Shown one piece after another: positions 18,427 through 30,313 of a DNA stretch of 64,000 nt. A program made the translations under genes and the position numbers. Under the pieces are notes generated by a model. It saw only the letters and a program-made list of their open reading frames with translations, was not told the DNA's origin and searched no databases. Origin of the DNA: Staphylococcus simulans (GTDB lineage Bacteria > Bacillota > Bacilli > Staphylococcales > Staphylococcaceae). Where the stretch lies: assembly GCF_002994445.1 (NCBI RefSeq), contig NZ_MRZJ01000001.1:434001-498000 (forward strand), in the 5' to 3' direction. Positions within the stretch are counted from its first letter, which is position 1, and every line of letters starts with the position of its first letter.

Positions 18427-20505
18427 TTATGATTTAATTTCTACAACAGCAGTGCCGTGCTCTACTGCACCAAGATGCAAGACTTTAATGTTTTGCTGGT
18501 TCAGATTTGTCACAATGATAGGTGTAATCGTGCTTTTTGCGTGAGCTTTAATATAATCTAAATCTACTTTCATTAAAGGTTGTCCCAGTACGATTTTATC
18601 GTCTTGGTTCACCAAAATTTCAAAACCTTTGCCCTCTAATTTCACAGTATCAATACCAAAGTGAATCAATAACTCGATACCGTCTTTTGATTCTAAGCCG
18701 ATTGCATGTTTAGTCGGAAAGACCATTTTAACTTCACCGTCAAACGGCGCAAAGACTTCACCGGATTCAGGTAATATTGCAATACCGTCACCCATCATTT
18801 TATCCGCAAACACTTTATCCGGCACTTCTGATAATTCTAATACTTTGCCGGTAATCGGCGCATACACTAAAGCGCCGCTGTTTGCTGCAACAGCTTTTGC
18901 TGCTTGATTTTCATCTTCTGTTGCAGTTGCTGGTTTCGGTGCAGTTACATTGCCTTCCATAATCTGTTTCATTTCATGTTTGATTTGATCAGATTTCGGT
19001 CCAAAGATTGCCTGCATATTATTGCCGACTTCAAGCACACCGGATGCGCCGAGTTTTTTCAATTCTGCAACATCCACCTCTGCTTTGTCATTAACCTCTA
19101 CACGTAAACGCGTAATACAAGCATCTAAATGTTTGATATTAGCTTTGCCGCCCATTGCTTCTAACACTTTAAACGGCAATTCGCTGACAGAAACATTTTC
19201 TGTTTCCACTTCTTCTTCTTCACGCCCTGGAGTTTTTAAGTTTAATTTCTTAATCAAGAATGTGAATAAGAAGTAATAAACCACTGCATAACAAAGTCCT
19301 ACCGGAATAACGAGCAATGCATTCGAACGATCCCATGAGAGTAATCCGTATAAGATATAATCAATGAATCCTCCTGAGAAAGTCATACCGATTTTAACAC
19401 CTAGCAAATGCATAATTAAGAAAGATGAACCTGCTAAAATAACATGTGCGACATATAAAATCGGAGCAACAAATAAGAATGAGAATTCTAATGGTTCTGT
19501 AATACCAGTTAAAAATGCTGTCAAACCTGCTGATAACATAAGTCCGCCGACAACTTTCTTGCGGCTTGGCTTTGCTTGACGATAAATCGCAAACGCAGCA
19601 GCCGGCAATCCGAACATCATGAACGGATATTTACCTGTAGTAAAGGCACCTGCAGTAAAATGCACGCCATCTTGATATTGTGCCATCCAAATACGTTGGT
19701 CGCCGCGAATCAAGTTGCCCGCTTCATTCGTATAATGTCCAAACTCAAACCAAAACGGTGCATAGAAAATATGATGCAGCCCAAATGGAATCAATGAGCG
19801 TTCAATAATACCGAAGATAAATGTCGTTAATGCTAAGTTCTTGCCTAATAAGAAATTCGATAAAGCATTCAAGCCGTCTTGAACCGGCGGCCAAACAAAG
19901 CTTAATACAATCCCTGTTACAATTGCGACGAGCGAAGTAATAATCGGTACGAAACGCTTCCCAGCAAAGAACCCTAAAAATTGTGGAAGCTGAATATTGT
20001 AGAAGCGGTTATAACACCATGCAGCAAGTGCACCGATAATAATCCCTCCGAACACACCCGTTTGCAATGTAGGAATACCTAAAATCAAAGCATGTGCAGG
20101 ATCTTTAGCTGATTGGCCTAATGTTTTAGCCCCTTCAGCATATGAATAAATATCGTCAATTGTGACACCGACGACTTTACCCATCGTAGCATTCATAATT
20201 AAATAACCGACCAATGCCGCAATCCCTGCAACACCATCGCCGCCTGCTAAACCTAGTGCTGTTCCCATCGCAAAGAGCAGCGGCAAGTTATCAAAAATAA
20301 CTTGTCCTGAGACTTCCATGATTTGACTGATTAATTGAATATAATGGCTCCCCATCCATGGTGCGTAATGAAGAATCTGATCATTATGCATCGCATTACC
20401 GAATGCGAGCAAAATCCCGGCTGCAGGTAAAATTGCGACCGGCAGCATTAAGGCTTTGCCTATACGCTGCAATTGTCCGAAAAACTTTTTGAATAATTGT
20501 TTCAT
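18427..20505 (-). CDS. glcB: PTS glucose/glucoside permease EIICBA, second copy
   Basis: Imports and phosphorylates glucose-type sugars with phosphate from HPr. The 692-aa protein is one chain of three domains. EIIC (residues ~1-420) is a membrane domain with [17 protein letters not shown] and [19 protein letters not shown] has its phospho-Cys in [13 protein letters not shown] (~residue 460). EIIA has [14 protein letters not shown] (active His ~residue 616). It is closely similar to the upstream GlcA, a clear tandem duplication. The gene has a strong SD (AAGGAGG) and lies 116 nt after glcA, behind an intercistronic terminator. In S. carnosus, GlcB is reported to differ from GlcA in glucoside preference. 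Confidence 0.93.
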   Translation of the reverse strand: MKQLFKKFFGQLQRIGKALMLPVAILPAAGILLAFGNAMHNDQILHYAPWMGSHYIQLISQIMEVSGQVIFDNLPLLFAMGTALGLAGGDGVAGIAALVGYLIMNATMGKVVGVTIDDIYSYAEGAKTLGQSAKDPAHALILGIPTLQTGVFGGIIIGALAAWCYNRFYNIQLPQFLGFFAGKRFVPIITSLVAIVTGIVLSFVWPPVQDGLNALSNFLLGKNLALTTFIFGIIERSLIPFGLHHIFYAPFWFEFGHYTNEAGNLIRGDQRIWMAQYQDGVHFTAGAFTTGKYPFMMFGLPAAAFAIYRQAKPSRKKVVGGLMLSAGLTAFLTGITEPLEFSFLFVAPILYVAHVILAGSSFLIMHLLGVKIGMTFSGGFIDYILYGLLSWDRSNALLVIPVGLCYAVVYYFLFTFLIKKLNLKTPGREEEEVETENVSVSELPFKVLEAMGGKANIKHLDACITRLRVEVNDKAEVDVAELKKLGASGVLEVGNNMQAIFGPKSDQIKHEMKQIMEGNVTAPKPATATEDENQAAKAVAANSGALVYAPITGKVLELSEVPDKVFADKMMGDGIAILPESGEVFAPFDGEVKMVFPTKHAIGLESKDGIELLIHFGIDTVKLEGKGFEILVNQDDKIVLGQPLMKVDLDYIKAHAKSTITPIIVTNLNQQNIKVLHLGAVEHGTAVVEIKS

Positions 20506-20522
20506 GATGACCTCCTTGATGT

Positions 20523-20570
20523 AAAAAAAGCGCGAACAAGCAACAGTTTCCTGCTTCCTTGTTCACGCTT
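20523..20570 (-). terminator. Intercistronic terminator between glcA and glcB
   Basis: Minus-strand hairpin with arms AAGCGTGAACAAG and CTTGTTCGCGCTT plus T7. I see no GlcT target (RAT) overlapping it, so glcB may depend on partial readthrough or on its own start. Confidence 0.8.
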
Positions 20571-20621
20571 ATAACTATAATGCTATGTTGTTTTTCTTGG
20601 ATGCTGGTTCGTTGTTGTTTA

Positions 20622-22649
20622 TTATTTGATTAAAACTGCTTTATCACCGTGTTGAACTTTACCATATTCCACAACATCTAATGTTTTATTGTTCAAGTTT
20701 GTAACGACGATTGGTGTAATTGTACTTTCTGCATTTTCTTTAATATAATCTAAATCCACTTTCATTAAAGGTTGTCCCAATACGATTTCTTCATTTTCTT
20801 TTACTAAAATATCGAAACCTTTACCTTCTAATTTTACGGTTTCTAAACCAAAGTGAATCAATAATTCAGTACCGTCTTTTGATTCCAGACCTAATGCATG
20901 TTTTGTCGGGAAGACCATTTTGACAACACCGTCAAATGGTGCAAAGACTTCACCGGATTCAGGTAAGATGGCAATACCGTCACCCATCATTTTTTCAGAG
21001 AAGACTTTGTCTGGTACTTCAGTAATCGGCTTTAATTCACCTGTAATCGGTGCATAAATCACTGTATCGCCAGATTCAGCAATTTTTGTTGTTGTATTGT
21101 CGCCTTCTTCTGAAATTGTTGTTTCTTCAGGAGAAGTGATTTTACCATCCATAATTTGCTGCATATTATGTTTGATTTGATCTGATTTTGGTCCGAAGAT
21201 TGCTTGCATGTTATTGCCGACTTCAAGCACACCTGATGCACCTAAGTCTTTTAAGCCTTGTACATCGACTTTAGCTTTGTCATTTACTTCAACACGCAAA
21301 CGTGTAATACAAGCATCTAAATGTTTGATGTTTGGTTCTCCGCCCATTGCTTCTAATACTTTGAAAGGCAATTCATTCGTTGATACTGTAGATGACTGCA
21401 TTTCTTTGTCTTCGCGGCCTGGTGTTTTAAGGTTTAATTTTTGGATTAAGAAGCGGAAAATCACATAGTAGATTGCCGCATAGATTAAACCGACCGGAAT
21501 GACTAGCCACCATTGTGTTTTGTTCGGCAAGATACCAAGTAAGAAGAAGTCGATAAATCCGCCAGAGAATGTATAACCTAAATGCACATCAAGGATGTAT
21601 AGCACTAAGAATGATAAACCATCTAATACTGCATGAATAAAGAATAATAACGGTGCTACGAATAAGAATGAGAATTCTAATGGTTCAGTGATACCTGTTA
21701 AGAATGAAGTCAATGCACCAGATAACATTAAACCTGCAACGACTTTTTTATTCTCTTTCTTCGCTGTTTGATAAATCGCAAGTGCTGCTGCTGGTAAACC
21801 AAACATCATAACAGGGAATTCCCCTTGCATGAATTTACCTGCAGTTAACGGTACGTTATCACGAATTTGTTCGATAAAGATACGTTGGTCACCGTGAATG
21901 ATTTGACCTGCCGCATTTTTGTATGCACCGAATTCAAACCAGAATGGCGCATGGAAAATATGATGCAGACCAAATGGAATTAATAAACGCTTGATGAAAC
22001 CGAATAGGAAGACAGCTAATCCAGTATTTGAAGCAAGCAAGCCTTCACTGAAGCTGTTTAATCCGCCTTGTACATATGGCCAAATAATCGCCATCGGGAA
22101 CGCTAAAATAAATGAACATGTTGCCATCATAATCGGCACGAAACGTTTCCCTGCAAAGAATCCTAAGTAACTCGGCAGCGAAATATTATAGAACTTGTTG
22201 TAACACCAGGCGGCGAGTGCCCCGATGATGATACCCCCGAACACACCCGTTTGCAGTGTCGGAATTCCTAATACTGTCGCAAAACCTTTATCAGCTTTTG
22301 TTGCTAATTCAGGTGTTACATTTAAAAACATACCCATTGTTTTATTTAAAACAATGAATCCTACAAATGCTGCGATGGCTGCTACACCATCTCCGCCGGC
22401 TAACCCTATGGCTACACCGAGCGCAAAGATAATGGCTAAGTTATCAAAGATAATCCCGCCGGCACCTTCCATCATTTTAGCGACATTTTGTACGCCTTCT
22501 GCTTTAATGAAAGGCAGCAAGCTTTGTAATGCGTCGCCTTGACAGGCATTCCCTAATGCTAACAGCAAACCTGCAGCAGGCAAGATTGCGACAGGAAGCA
22601 TTAAAGCTTTACCAATACGCTGCAATTGACCGAAAAACTTTTTCCACAT
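20622..22649 (-). CDS. glcA: PTS glucose permease EIICBA
   Basis: Glucose-specific phosphotransferase permease of 675 aa. EIIC is at residues ~1-415 ([44 protein letters not shown]). EIIB has the phosphorylated Cys in [13 protein letters not shown], and EIIA has [14 protein letters not shown]. The start follows GGGAGGAAAC. It is directly downstream of glcT, with a terminator and antiterminator target in the 130-nt gap, so expression requires active GlcT when glucose is available. The length equals that remembered for S. carnosus GlcA. Confidence 0.95.
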   Translation of the reverse strand: MWKKFFGQLQRIGKALMLPVAILPAAGLLLALGNACQGDALQSLLPFIKAEGVQNVAKMMEGAGGIIFDNLAIIFALGVAIGLAGGDGVAAIAAFVGFIVLNKTMGMFLNVTPELATKADKGFATVLGIPTLQTGVFGGIIIGALAAWCYNKFYNISLPSYLGFFAGKRFVPIMMATCSFILAFPMAIIWPYVQGGLNSFSEGLLASNTGLAVFLFGFIKRLLIPFGLHHIFHAPFWFEFGAYKNAAGQIIHGDQRIFIEQIRDNVPLTAGKFMQGEFPVMMFGLPAAALAIYQTAKKENKKVVAGLMLSGALTSFLTGITEPLEFSFLFVAPLLFFIHAVLDGLSFLVLYILDVHLGYTFSGGFIDFFLLGILPNKTQWWLVIPVGLIYAAIYYVIFRFLIQKLNLKTPGREDKEMQSSTVSTNELPFKVLEAMGGEPNIKHLDACITRLRVEVNDKAKVDVQGLKDLGASGVLEVGNNMQAIFGPKSDQIKHNMQQIMDGKITSPEETTISEEGDNTTTKIAESGDTVIYAPITGELKPITEVPDKVFSEKMMGDGIAILPESGEVFAPFDGVVKMVFPTKHALGLESKDGTELLIHFGLETVKLEGKGFDILVKENEEIVLGQPLMKVDLDYIKENAESTITPIVVTNLNNKTLDVVEYGKVQHGDKAVLIK

Positions 22650-22712
22650 AAAAGTTTCCTCCCAAAATTATAAAATTGAATTGTAAAGATCATGCATCAA
22701 CACAACAGCAAA

Positions 22713-22770
22713 TAAAAAAGGCATGAGTAACAAAAGCTGGAAAGTATCCAACTTTTATGACTCATGCCTA
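22713..22770 (-). terminator. Regulated terminator ahead of glcA
   Basis: Minus-strand hairpin with outer arms AGGCATGAGTCA and TTACTCATGCCT and inner arms AAAGTTGGA and TCCAGCTTT, then TTTTTTATT. Its 5' arm is shared with the RAT element. Confidence 0.85.
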
Positions 22771-22790
22771 ATCGAATTAGTTACACGTTA
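22758..22790 (-). promoter_or_regulatory. GlcT RNA antiterminator target (RAT)
   Basis: The minus strand reads AACGTGTAACTAATTCGATT then AGGCATGAGT. It resembles the ptsG RAT bound by GlcT in Bacillus subtilis. It overlaps the glcT stop codon (22783-22781) at one end and the terminator 5' arm at the other, so the two structures are mutually exclusive. Confidence 0.8.
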
Positions 22791-23641
22791 TGATTATGAT
22801 TGTTATTTGCAAAATGATAGACATGCAACGTCAGATACGAAAGCTCCGCTTCATACACCGGAACTTCAAGATGCTGCTGCATCATCTTAATGATTTTAAC
22901 AGCTATATTATAGCACACAGGATAATGCGCTTTCAACATGTTTCCGAAGTCTTCTTTAACTTGGATGGTTTCCCCTTTTTGAAGCCGTCTGATTAAGAAT
23001 TGGATGTGACGGATAAAGCGCTGGTACTGTATCGATTGCGTATCTACTTTGTACCCTAAATCATGCTCCATAATCTGTACACTTTTATTAATGATTTCAT
23101 TCGTTAAACGCACTTCTTTTAACGTTAAATCATCTTTGCTGCTCGCAATGTGCAATGCAATAAAGCCGATTTCATCTTCTGGAAAATCTATATCCAATAA
23201 CTCATTCAAGTGTTCAATCACTTGTACCGCAATCTGATAAGATTCTGGATACAATTGTTTAGTTTCAATCAAGAAAGGATTTTTAATAAATTGCTGCTGC
23301 TTGATTCTTTTATACGCAAATAAAATATGGTCTGTAAGCGCAATGACCAAATCATTATCATCTACAGTGCGATCTGCTTTAGTGATAATATCAATCGCTT
23401 CAATAATCGATTGCAATACATCATCGTCTGCCATTTCAACCAAAGCTTTATAATGCTCTTGTTCCGTTTTATGTTCGAGCTTATAAACTTTTTCTATCGT
23501 TGCTGTATCTGACAGCCGCATTCCTTTTTTCTTGTTGAAACCGATGCCTTTACCGATAAGTACCACTTCATTTTGGTGAGTTTCATCTCTACAAATAATC
23601 ACGTTATTATTCAGTGTTTTCTCTATCACGTAGCTGCTCAT
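22781..23641 (-). CDS. glcT: BglG-family transcriptional antiterminator GlcT
   Basis: RNA-binding antiterminator that lets RNA polymerase pass the terminator before glcA when glucose is present. The N-terminal CAT RNA-binding domain (residues ~1-55) shows KTLNNNVII and IGKGIGFNKKKG. Two PTS regulation domains follow, with DHILFAYKR, EIGFIALHIAS and ELSYLTLHVYH carrying the regulatory histidines. The start at 23641 (286 aa) has AAGGTGG 5 nt upstream. Another possible start at 23650 falls in that SD. The C-terminus is a short His/Asn tail read through the RAT sequence. Confidence 0.94.
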   Translation of the reverse strand: MSSYVIEKTLNNNVIICRDETHQNEVVLIGKGIGFNKKKGMRLSDTATIEKVYKLEHKTEQEHYKALVEMADDDVLQSIIEAIDIITKADRTVDDNDLVIALTDHILFAYKRIKQQQFIKNPFLIETKQLYPESYQIAVQVIEHLNELLDIDFPEDEIGFIALHIASSKDDLTLKEVRLTNEIINKSVQIMEHDLGYKVDTQSIQYQRFIRHIQFLIRRLQKGETIQVKEDFGNMLKAHYPVCYNIAVKIIKMMQQHLEVPVYEAELSYLTLHVYHFANNNHNHNV

Positions 23642-23791
23642 GATGACCACCTTTTCTCCTCAATACTGTGTCTCTCTTATTATAGCCTTTTTCTTTTTAG
23701 ATTTGTGCTGAATTAGAGACTATTTTACCACAACGTTTAATCAACTTGTTAACCTTTTTGAAAATAATGCGTTTTCATTCATTATTCATCC

Positions 23792-23839
23792 AAAAAATTC
23801 CCTTATCGCCAATACTTCATCGTATGGGATAAGGGAATT
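23792..23839 (-). terminator. Terminator after alsT
   Basis: Minus-strand hairpin with arms CAATTCCCTTATC and GATAAGGGAATT, then TTTTTTGG. Confidence 0.75.
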
Positions 23840-23851
23840 GAATAAATTGTA

Positions 23852-25315
23852 TTATTTTTTACGCGTTAATTGTTTTGCCGGATCGCCCCAACATTCAATA
23901 CCGAATAAATTGATTTCTAAATTCTCTGGTTTGAAGATAGGTTTCTTACCAGCTTTACGCTGAATTTGATAATCCTTCATTACGGCAAGTGCAATATTGG
24001 AAAGTGCGATAATCGAAACAATATTGACAATGGCCATTAAGCCCATGAATACATCGGCTGTACTCCAAACTGTTTCTGTTTTAATCACTGCACCAAAGAA
24101 AACTAATACTACTACAAGACATCTGAAGATGAATAAAATCGTTTTATTGTATGATAAGAATTCGATATTAGATTGTCCATAGTAATAGTTGCCGATAACA
24201 GAAGAGAATGCGAATAATGTAATCGCAATCGATAAGAAAATACCGCCGGCACTGCCTAAATGTTCGTTTAATGCTGATTGTGTTACTGCTACACCTTGTG
24301 GTGCACCTTCACCGAATTTCAAACCGCCGTATAATAAAATAACGATGGCTGTTGCTGTACAAACTAAAATTGTATCAAAGAATACACCTAGAGATTGCAA
24401 TAAGCCTTGTTTTACAGGGTGCGGTACAGCAGCTGTTGCGGCTGCGTTCGGCGCAGAACCCATACCTGCTTCGTTTGAGAATAAACCACGTTTAATCCCT
24501 TGCAAGATTGCTGCACCTACTGCACCGCCTGTTGCTTGTTCAACACCGAATGCACTTTTGAAGATTGTCATAATCATCGGAATGATTTGATCATAGTTCA
24601 TCACTAAAATAACAAGTACAACACCAATGTAGATAATCGCCATAATCGGAACGATTAAAGAAGATAAAGTCGCAATACTTCTTACACCGCCGAAGATAAT
24701 AATACCAGTAATTACTGCTAAGACAATTCCTGTAATCACAGGACTGATATTATATTGTGTATTTAATGATTCCGCAATAGTATTCGCTTGTACTGTATTA
24801 AACACAAATGCGAATGTGACTGTAATTAAAATCGCAAAGACTACACCTAACCATTTTTGGTTAAGCCCTTTTGTCATATAATAAGCAGGACCTCCGCGGT
24901 ATCCGCCTTCTTCATCTGGAACTTTATATACTTGTGCTAACACTGATTCTACAAATGCACTGGCTGCACCGATAGATGCAATGACCCACATCCAAAATAC
25001 TGTGCCTGGTCCGCCTAGTACAATTGCTGTCGCAACCCCTGCAATATTCCCTGTTCCTACACGAGAACCTGCACTGATCGCAAAGGCTTGGAAAGGTGAA
25101 ATCCCTTTTTCACCGTTTTCTAAAGTTTCTGGTTTCTCAACTAATGCACGCAGCATCTCTCTAAATGACGTAAATTGTACAAACCTCGAACTGATTGTAA
25201 AAAACAGGCCTGCTGTTAATAATAAACCAATCAGGTATTGAGACCATATCAAGTCATTCCCAACACCGATAAACGTTTTAAACCAGCCAGGCACTAAACT
25301 ATCAAAATCTTTCAT
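23852..25315 (-). CDS. alsT: Sodium:alanine/glutamine symporter (AGCS family)
   Basis: Polytopic Na+-coupled amino acid carrier with ~11 membrane segments. AGCS signatures: GSRVGTGNIAGVATAI, GGPGTVFWMW, EGGYRGGPAYYMTKGL and KRGLFSNEAGMGSAPNAAA. The length of 487 aa is typical. The start is ATG behind GAGGTAATTAA. S. aureus AlsT has been shown to carry glutamine, so substrate preference here is open. In S. aureus this gene also lies next to parC. It is monocistronic with its own terminator. Confidence 0.92.
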   Translation of the reverse strand: MKDFDSLVPGWFKTFIGVGNDLIWSQYLIGLLLTAGLFFTISSRFVQFTSFREMLRALVEKPETLENGEKGISPFQAFAISAGSRVGTGNIAGVATAIVLGGPGTVFWMWVIASIGAASAFVESVLAQVYKVPDEEGGYRGGPAYYMTKGLNQKWLGVVFAILITVTFAFVFNTVQANTIAESLNTQYNISPVITGIVLAVITGIIIFGGVRSIATLSSLIVPIMAIIYIGVVLVILVMNYDQIIPMIMTIFKSAFGVEQATGGAVGAAILQGIKRGLFSNEAGMGSAPNAAATAAVPHPVKQGLLQSLGVFFDTILVCTATAIVILLYGGLKFGEGAPQGVAVTQSALNEHLGSAGGIFLSIAITLFAFSSVIGNYYYGQSNIEFLSYNKTILFIFRCLVVVLVFFGAVIKTETVWSTADVFMGLMAIVNIVSIIALSNIALAVMKDYQIQRKAGKKPIFKPENLEINLFGIECWGDPAKQLTRKK

Positions 25316-25536
25316 TTAATTACCTCATATCTTGTTTAATATTTATGTAGTCAGATACATATGAATGGAATACAATGCATGATACATTCATCTCCACTCA
25401 GTTTAAATAAAAAAAATACCAAGAGGTTCAAATTCAAAAAGAATCCGCAACCACTTGTTATTCATTCACTCTATCTTATATTTTATCATCTTAACAATTG
25501 TCTGACTATAATTTTTTGAAAACACTTAGCAATTAT

Positions 25537-25588
25537 AAAAAAAGCTGCGGCAGAAAAAGTGTTCAAAACACTTCTGCAGCACAGCTTT
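25537..25588 (-). terminator. Terminator after parC
   Basis: Minus-strand hairpin with outer arms AAAGCTG and CAGCTTT and inner arms AAGTG and CACTT, followed by T7. Confidence 0.75.
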
Positions 25589-25601
25589 GATAACTTATAT
25601 T

Positions 25602-28025
25602 TTATGCTTCATCGATTTCGAATTGTGCGATAGTCATCGCTTGTACTTCACCGAATTCATCTATATCCACAACGAATGAACCATTCGTATATTGTTCTGT
25701 CAGATGAATCGCATTAACTTTGTCTGTATAAGTTTGTGTCTTAGAATACAATGTAAACTCTGACATTTGATTTGTGACAACATCAGCACCTACGATGCGA
25801 TGCGGTTTGCTTTTCAGTTCTTTTAATAACTTGATACCGCGTTGTGCACGTTTGGCTTCAGTTAACACTTGATAGTTGATGCGTTTGACTGCACCGCGTT
25901 GTGTCGCCATGATAATCGTATCTTTCGGTTGAATTAATTGTGTCATCACAACATAATCATCATCTTTAAGATTGATTGATTTCACACCTGCAGCACGCAA
26001 ACCAGTACTTGATAACTCATCTGTAGAATAAGTTAATGACATACCTGTATGTGTAATAATCGTCACATTCTGCGGTTGTTCGATACGCATGACACTGATT
26101 ACTTCATCATTGTCTTTAAGCTTCATTGCTATGAGCGGTTTATTGAAACGCGTTGTCTTGAACAAGCCTAACTCGCTCTTTTTGATCATACCGTTTCGTG
26201 TCGCAATAATATAATCTGCTTCTTGCTTGAAGTCCGGTTCTGTAAACACATCAATGACATGTTCATCATTTTCAAGTGGCACAAGCTGCGAAATGTGCTG
26301 ACCTAAGTCTTTCCATTTGATATCTGACAGCTTATGCACCGGCAAGTAGAGATAGCGGCCTTGGTTCGTAAAGACAAGCGCAATATGCTGAGTATTGGTT
26401 TCAATATAGCGCAGCATCGAATCGCCGTCTTTGAGTCCGACTTCCTCTACTTTGTTCGCATTAAAGCTTCGAATAGATGTACGTTTGATATAACCATCTT
26501 TAGATAAACTCAAGATAGTTTCCTCACTCGGTACAATCACTTCTTTAGAAATTTTGATTTCTGAGATTTCTGCTTCAATGCGAGAAAGACGTTCTGATTT
26601 AAAGCGCTGGCGAATTTCTTTCAACTCATCTTTAATCACATTGAGCAATGCATCATGGTTATCCAAAATATTGCGTAATCCTTTGATTTGTTCTTCAAGT
26701 TCGCTGTGTTCGCCTTCTAGCGCAACAATATCTGTATTTGTTAAACGATATAATTGCAAGGTTACAATCGCTTCTGCTTGTTCTTCAGTGAAATCAAATT
26801 CAGCGACTAAATTATCTTTGGCATCACGTTTATTTTTAGATCCTCGGATAATTGCAATCACTTCATCAAGGACAGATAAAGCTTTCATCAAGCCTTCAAC
26901 AATGTGCATGCGTTTTTCAGCATGGAACAAGTCATAGCGTGTACGTTTTGTTACAACTTCTATTTGATGGTTCAGATAACTGTCGATGATTGCTCTGATA
27001 CCCATCAGCTTAGGTCTGCCTTCGCTTATAGCAACCATATTGAAGTTATATGAAATCTGTAAGTCTGTATTTTTATATAAGAAGTTTAAAATCGCTTCGC
27101 TGTTGACATCTTTTTTCAATTCAATCGCAATACGCAAACCTGTACGGTCTGTTTCATCACGTACTTCAACAATACCGTCGACTTTTTTATCTGCACGCAA
27201 TTCATCAATTTTCTTAACTAATGAACTTTTATTCACTTCATAAGGAATTTCAGTAACCACAAGTTCTTGACGGCCGTTTCTCAGTGTTTCAGTATCCACT
27301 GTTGAACGCACTACGATTCTGCCTTTGCCGGATTCGTAAGCTTTTCTAATACCGTCAATACCTTGGATAATACCGCCTGTCGGAAAATCAGGACCTTTGA
27401 TGTATTTCATCAATTGGCGCACTGTAATATCCGGATTATCAATGAACTTCAATGTGGCTTGAATCACTTCTCCTAAGTTATGCGGCGGAATATCTGTCGC
27501 ATAACCTGCAGAGATACCTGTTGAACCGTTCACTAATAAATTAGGGAAACGTGCAGGCAATACCATTGGTTCTGTTGTTGTATCATCGTAGTTCGGTACA
27601 AATGATACGGTTTCTTTATTGATATCGCGCAGCAATTCTTCAGATAACTGGCTTAATTTTGCTTCTGTATAACGCATTGCTGCCGGCGGATCATTATCGA
27701 TACTACCGTTGTTGCCGTGCATTTCGATTAAGACATGACGCAATTTCCAATCTTGGCTCAGACGTACCATCGCATCATATACAGATGTATCGCCGTGAGG
27801 GTGGAATTGTCCGATTACATCACCGACAGTTTTAGCACTTTTACGGAAATTTTTGTCGTATGTGTTGCCGCTTGAATACATTGCATAAAGAATACGGCGT
27901 TGTACAGGTTTTAAGCCATCTCTGACGTCAGGCAATGCACGTTCTTGAATGATGTATTTACTATAGCGGCCGAAGCGGTCGCCTATGACATCTTCTAACG
28001 AAAGGTCTTGGATGATTTCGCTCAA
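25602..28025 (-). CDS. parC: DNA topoisomerase IV subunit A
   Basis: Decatenates daughter chromosomes and is a primary quinolone target in staphylococci (also called grlA). The catalytic Tyr is at residue 119 ([11 protein letters not shown]). The quinolone-resistance region reads [15 protein letters not shown], giving Thr80 and Asp84, where S. aureus has Ser80 and Glu84. C-terminal beta-pinwheel repeats extend from ~490 to 807. The start is TTG at 28025, overlapping the parE stop by 4 nt (TTGA), with AGGAGG upstream. It is co-transcribed with parE. Confidence 0.97.
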   Translation of the reverse strand: MSEIIQDLSLEDVIGDRFGRYSKYIIQERALPDVRDGLKPVQRRILYAMYSSGNTYDKNFRKSAKTVGDVIGQFHPHGDTSVYDAMVRLSQDWKLRHVLIEMHGNNGSIDNDPPAAMRYTEAKLSQLSEELLRDINKETVSFVPNYDDTTTEPMVLPARFPNLLVNGSTGISAGYATDIPPHNLGEVIQATLKFIDNPDITVRQLMKYIKGPDFPTGGIIQGIDGIRKAYESGKGRIVVRSTVDTETLRNGRQELVVTEIPYEVNKSSLVKKIDELRADKKVDGIVEVRDETDRTGLRIAIELKKDVNSEAILNFLYKNTDLQISYNFNMVAISEGRPKLMGIRAIIDSYLNHQIEVVTKRTRYDLFHAEKRMHIVEGLMKALSVLDEVIAIIRGSKNKRDAKDNLVAEFDFTEEQAEAIVTLQLYRLTNTDIVALEGEHSELEEQIKGLRNILDNHDALLNVIKDELKEIRQRFKSERLSRIEAEISEIKISKEVIVPSEETILSLSKDGYIKRTSIRSFNANKVEEVGLKDGDSMLRYIETNTQHIALVFTNQGRYLYLPVHKLSDIKWKDLGQHISQLVPLENDEHVIDVFTEPDFKQEADYIIATRNGMIKKSELGLFKTTRFNKPLIAMKLKDNDEVISVMRIEQPQNVTIITHTGMSLTYSTDELSSTGLRAAGVKSINLKDDDYVVMTQLIQPKDTIIMATQRGAVKRINYQVLTEAKRAQRGIKLLKELKSKPHRIVGADVVTNQMSEFTLYSKTQTYTDKVNAIHLTEQYTNGSFVVDIDEFGEVQAMTIAQFEIDEA

Positions 28026-30022
28026 TTTGCTTCCTCCTCATCATATTCTTCTTGATCTAAGATTTGGATTTCATCGTTTTCCAAGATACTTTGATCTTCT
28101 TGCATACCGAATTCAACGTGGCGTTCAATCCATTCACGACGCGGTGCAACTTTATCACCCATCAATGTCGTCACACGTTTAGAAGAACGCACTTCATCTT
28201 CGACTTGAACACGAATTAAAGTTCTTGTCTCAGGATTCATAGTTGTCTCCCATAACTGGTCAGGGTTCATTTCACCTAAACCTTTATAACGCTGCAGACT
28301 GAAACCTTTGCCTAATTGCTTTTGAAGTTTTTCAAGTTCTTCATCTGTCCACGCGTATTCAACTTTTTTCGATTTGCCTTTACCTTTTTCAAGTTTATAT
28401 AAAGGCGGCAAGGCAATAAAGACACGTCCTGCTTGTACAAGCGGCTTCATGTATTTGAAGAAGAATGTCAGTAATAGGACTTGGATATGCGCACCATCTG
28501 TATCCGCATCGGTCATAATAATCACACGATTGTAGTTGCTGTCTTCAAGTTTGAATTCAGTTCCTACACCCGCACCGATTGTATGGATAATCGTATTGAT
28601 TTCTTCGTTTTTGAAGATATCATCCAAACGTGCTTTTTCTGTATTGATAACTTTCCCGCGTAAAGGCAAGATAGCTTGATATTTGCGGTCACGGCCGAGT
28701 TTAGCAGAACCGCCTGCTGAGTCGCCCTCTACAAGATAGAGTTCTTTCTTCTCAGTATTCTTGCTTTGTGCAGGTGTCAATTTACCAGAAAGCAATGTAT
28801 CTTTGCGTTTATTCTTCTTGCCTGAACGTGCATCTTCACGTGCTTTGCGCGCTGCTTCTCTAGCTTGTTGCGCTTTAACTGCTTTTTTAACTAATGATTT
28901 CGATAGTTGACCTTTTTCTTCTAAATAGTAAGGTAATTTCTCAGCTATAACAGAATCTACAGCACTTCTTGCTTCTGCAGTACCTAACTTAGATTTCGTT
29001 TGCCCTTCGAATTGCAGAAGCTCTTCAGGGATACGTACTGAAATAATCGCTGTTAAACCTTCTCTGATATCATTACCATCCAAATTTTTATCTTTCGCTT
29101 TCAATTCACCAATTCGACGTGCGTAATCATTAAACACACGCGTCATTGCTGTTTTGAATCCGACTTCATGTGTTCCGCCGTCTTTGGTACGTACGTTATT
29201 CACAAAGCTCAAGATACTTTCAGAATATTGGTCATTGTATTGGAAAGCTACATCCACTTCAATACCGTTAGCTTCACCAGAAAATGTTGTAACGTCATGC
29301 AGCACTTCTTTGCCTTCATTGACGTAACTTACAAATTCTTTAATACCTTCTTCATAATGATAGACTTCTTCTCGTTCTTTTCCAGAGCGCAAGTCTGTTA
29401 AAGTGATTTTCAAATCTTTTAAAAGGAAGGCTGATTCTTGCAATCGCTCGCTTAAAGTATCGAAATTGAACGCAGTCGTAGACTTGAAGATTTCAGGATC
29501 AGGTTTAAAAGTAACTTTTGTACCTTTCTTACGTGTCTTCCCTTTCTTTTCAAGTCCTGTTGCCGGTAACCCGCCATTCGCAAAGCGCTGCTCATAAATA
29601 TAGCCGTCCCTGTAGATTTCAACAACAAGCCATTCGCTTAATGCGTTCACTACAGAGGCACCAACACCATGCAGACCGCCTGATGTTTTATAGCCGCCTT
29701 GTCCGAATTTACCTCCGGCATGAAGAATAGTAAAGATTACTTCAACTGTAGGTTTTCCGGATTTATGGATACCTGTCGGCATACCGCGTCCATTATCTTC
29801 TATTGTGATACTATCATCTTTATTAATGGTAACTTTAATTTCATTACCGTAACCGTTCAATACCTCATCGACTGAGTTATCTACGATTTCATATACTAAG
29901 TGGTGCAAACCACGTTTATCGGTTGACCCAATATACATTCCCGGTCTTTTACGAACTGCTTCTAATCCTTCAAGTACTTGAATAGAATCGTCCGAATAAT
30001 TTTGTCGTTTATTTGTTGCCAA
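28022..30022 (-). CDS. parE: DNA topoisomerase IV subunit B
   Basis: ATPase subunit of topoisomerase IV (grlB), 666 aa. The GHKL ATPase domain has [28 protein letters not shown] and [15 protein letters not shown]. The TOPRIM domain has [12 protein letters not shown] and [12 protein letters not shown]. The start is TTG at 30022 with GGAGG 11 nt upstream. The next gene parC overlaps by 4 nt. A LexA-like box lies 19-32 nt upstream of the start, which agrees with reports that parEC belongs to the S. aureus SOS regulon. Confidence 0.97.
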   Translation of the reverse strand: MATNKRQNYSDDSIQVLEGLEAVRKRPGMYIGSTDKRGLHHLVYEIVDNSVDEVLNGYGNEIKVTINKDDSITIEDNGRGMPTGIHKSGKPTVEVIFTILHAGGKFGQGGYKTSGGLHGVGASVVNALSEWLVVEIYRDGYIYEQRFANGGLPATGLEKKGKTRKKGTKVTFKPDPEIFKSTTAFNFDTLSERLQESAFLLKDLKITLTDLRSGKEREEVYHYEEGIKEFVSYVNEGKEVLHDVTTFSGEANGIEVDVAFQYNDQYSESILSFVNNVRTKDGGTHEVGFKTAMTRVFNDYARRIGELKAKDKNLDGNDIREGLTAIISVRIPEELLQFEGQTKSKLGTAEARSAVDSVIAEKLPYYLEEKGQLSKSLVKKAVKAQQAREAARKAREDARSGKKNKRKDTLLSGKLTPAQSKNTEKKELYLVEGDSAGGSAKLGRDRKYQAILPLRGKVINTEKARLDDIFKNEEINTIIHTIGAGVGTEFKLEDSNYNRVIIMTDADTDGAHIQVLLLTFFFKYMKPLVQAGRVFIALPPLYKLEKGKGKSKKVEYAWTDEELEKLQKQLGKGFSLQRYKGLGEMNPDQLWETTMNPETRTLIRVQVEDEVRSSKRVTTLMGDKVAPRREWIERHVEFGMQEDQSILENDEIQILDQEEYDEEEAN

Positions 30023-30040
30023 TCGATTCTTCGCCTCCTA

Positions 30041-30054
30041 CAAACGTACGTTCG
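30041..30054. promoter_or_regulatory. LexA-like box ahead of parE
   Basis: CAAACGTACGTTCG; on the minus strand CGAACGTACGTTTG, one mismatch from a perfect CGAAC-N4-GTTCG palindrome. It lies just upstream of the parE SD. Confidence 0.7.
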
Positions 30055-30313
30055 TTTATAAAACATTACAATAAACATTCTTACTTAAAATCAGCCAAAT
30101 TGCAAGCCAGAAATTGATTTGAATATGATAACATTTTACAACGTTACTAAAAAATATTTCCATCAATAAAAGTTTTTGTTACTATGAAAAGCGGACATTA
30201 TCGCTTCAACACTGAAATTTATATTTGTATTGCAAAAATAACCGTACAATACACTTCAATCATATGGAGTGTGGTAAAATAACGTTATCATCAACAAAGG
30301 AAGTGTCAGGTCA

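Noticed and set aside
24189..24590. 133-codon open frame on the plus strand
   Set aside because: Antisense shadow of alsT. Pro/Ala/Lys-rich composition and no ribosome binding site.
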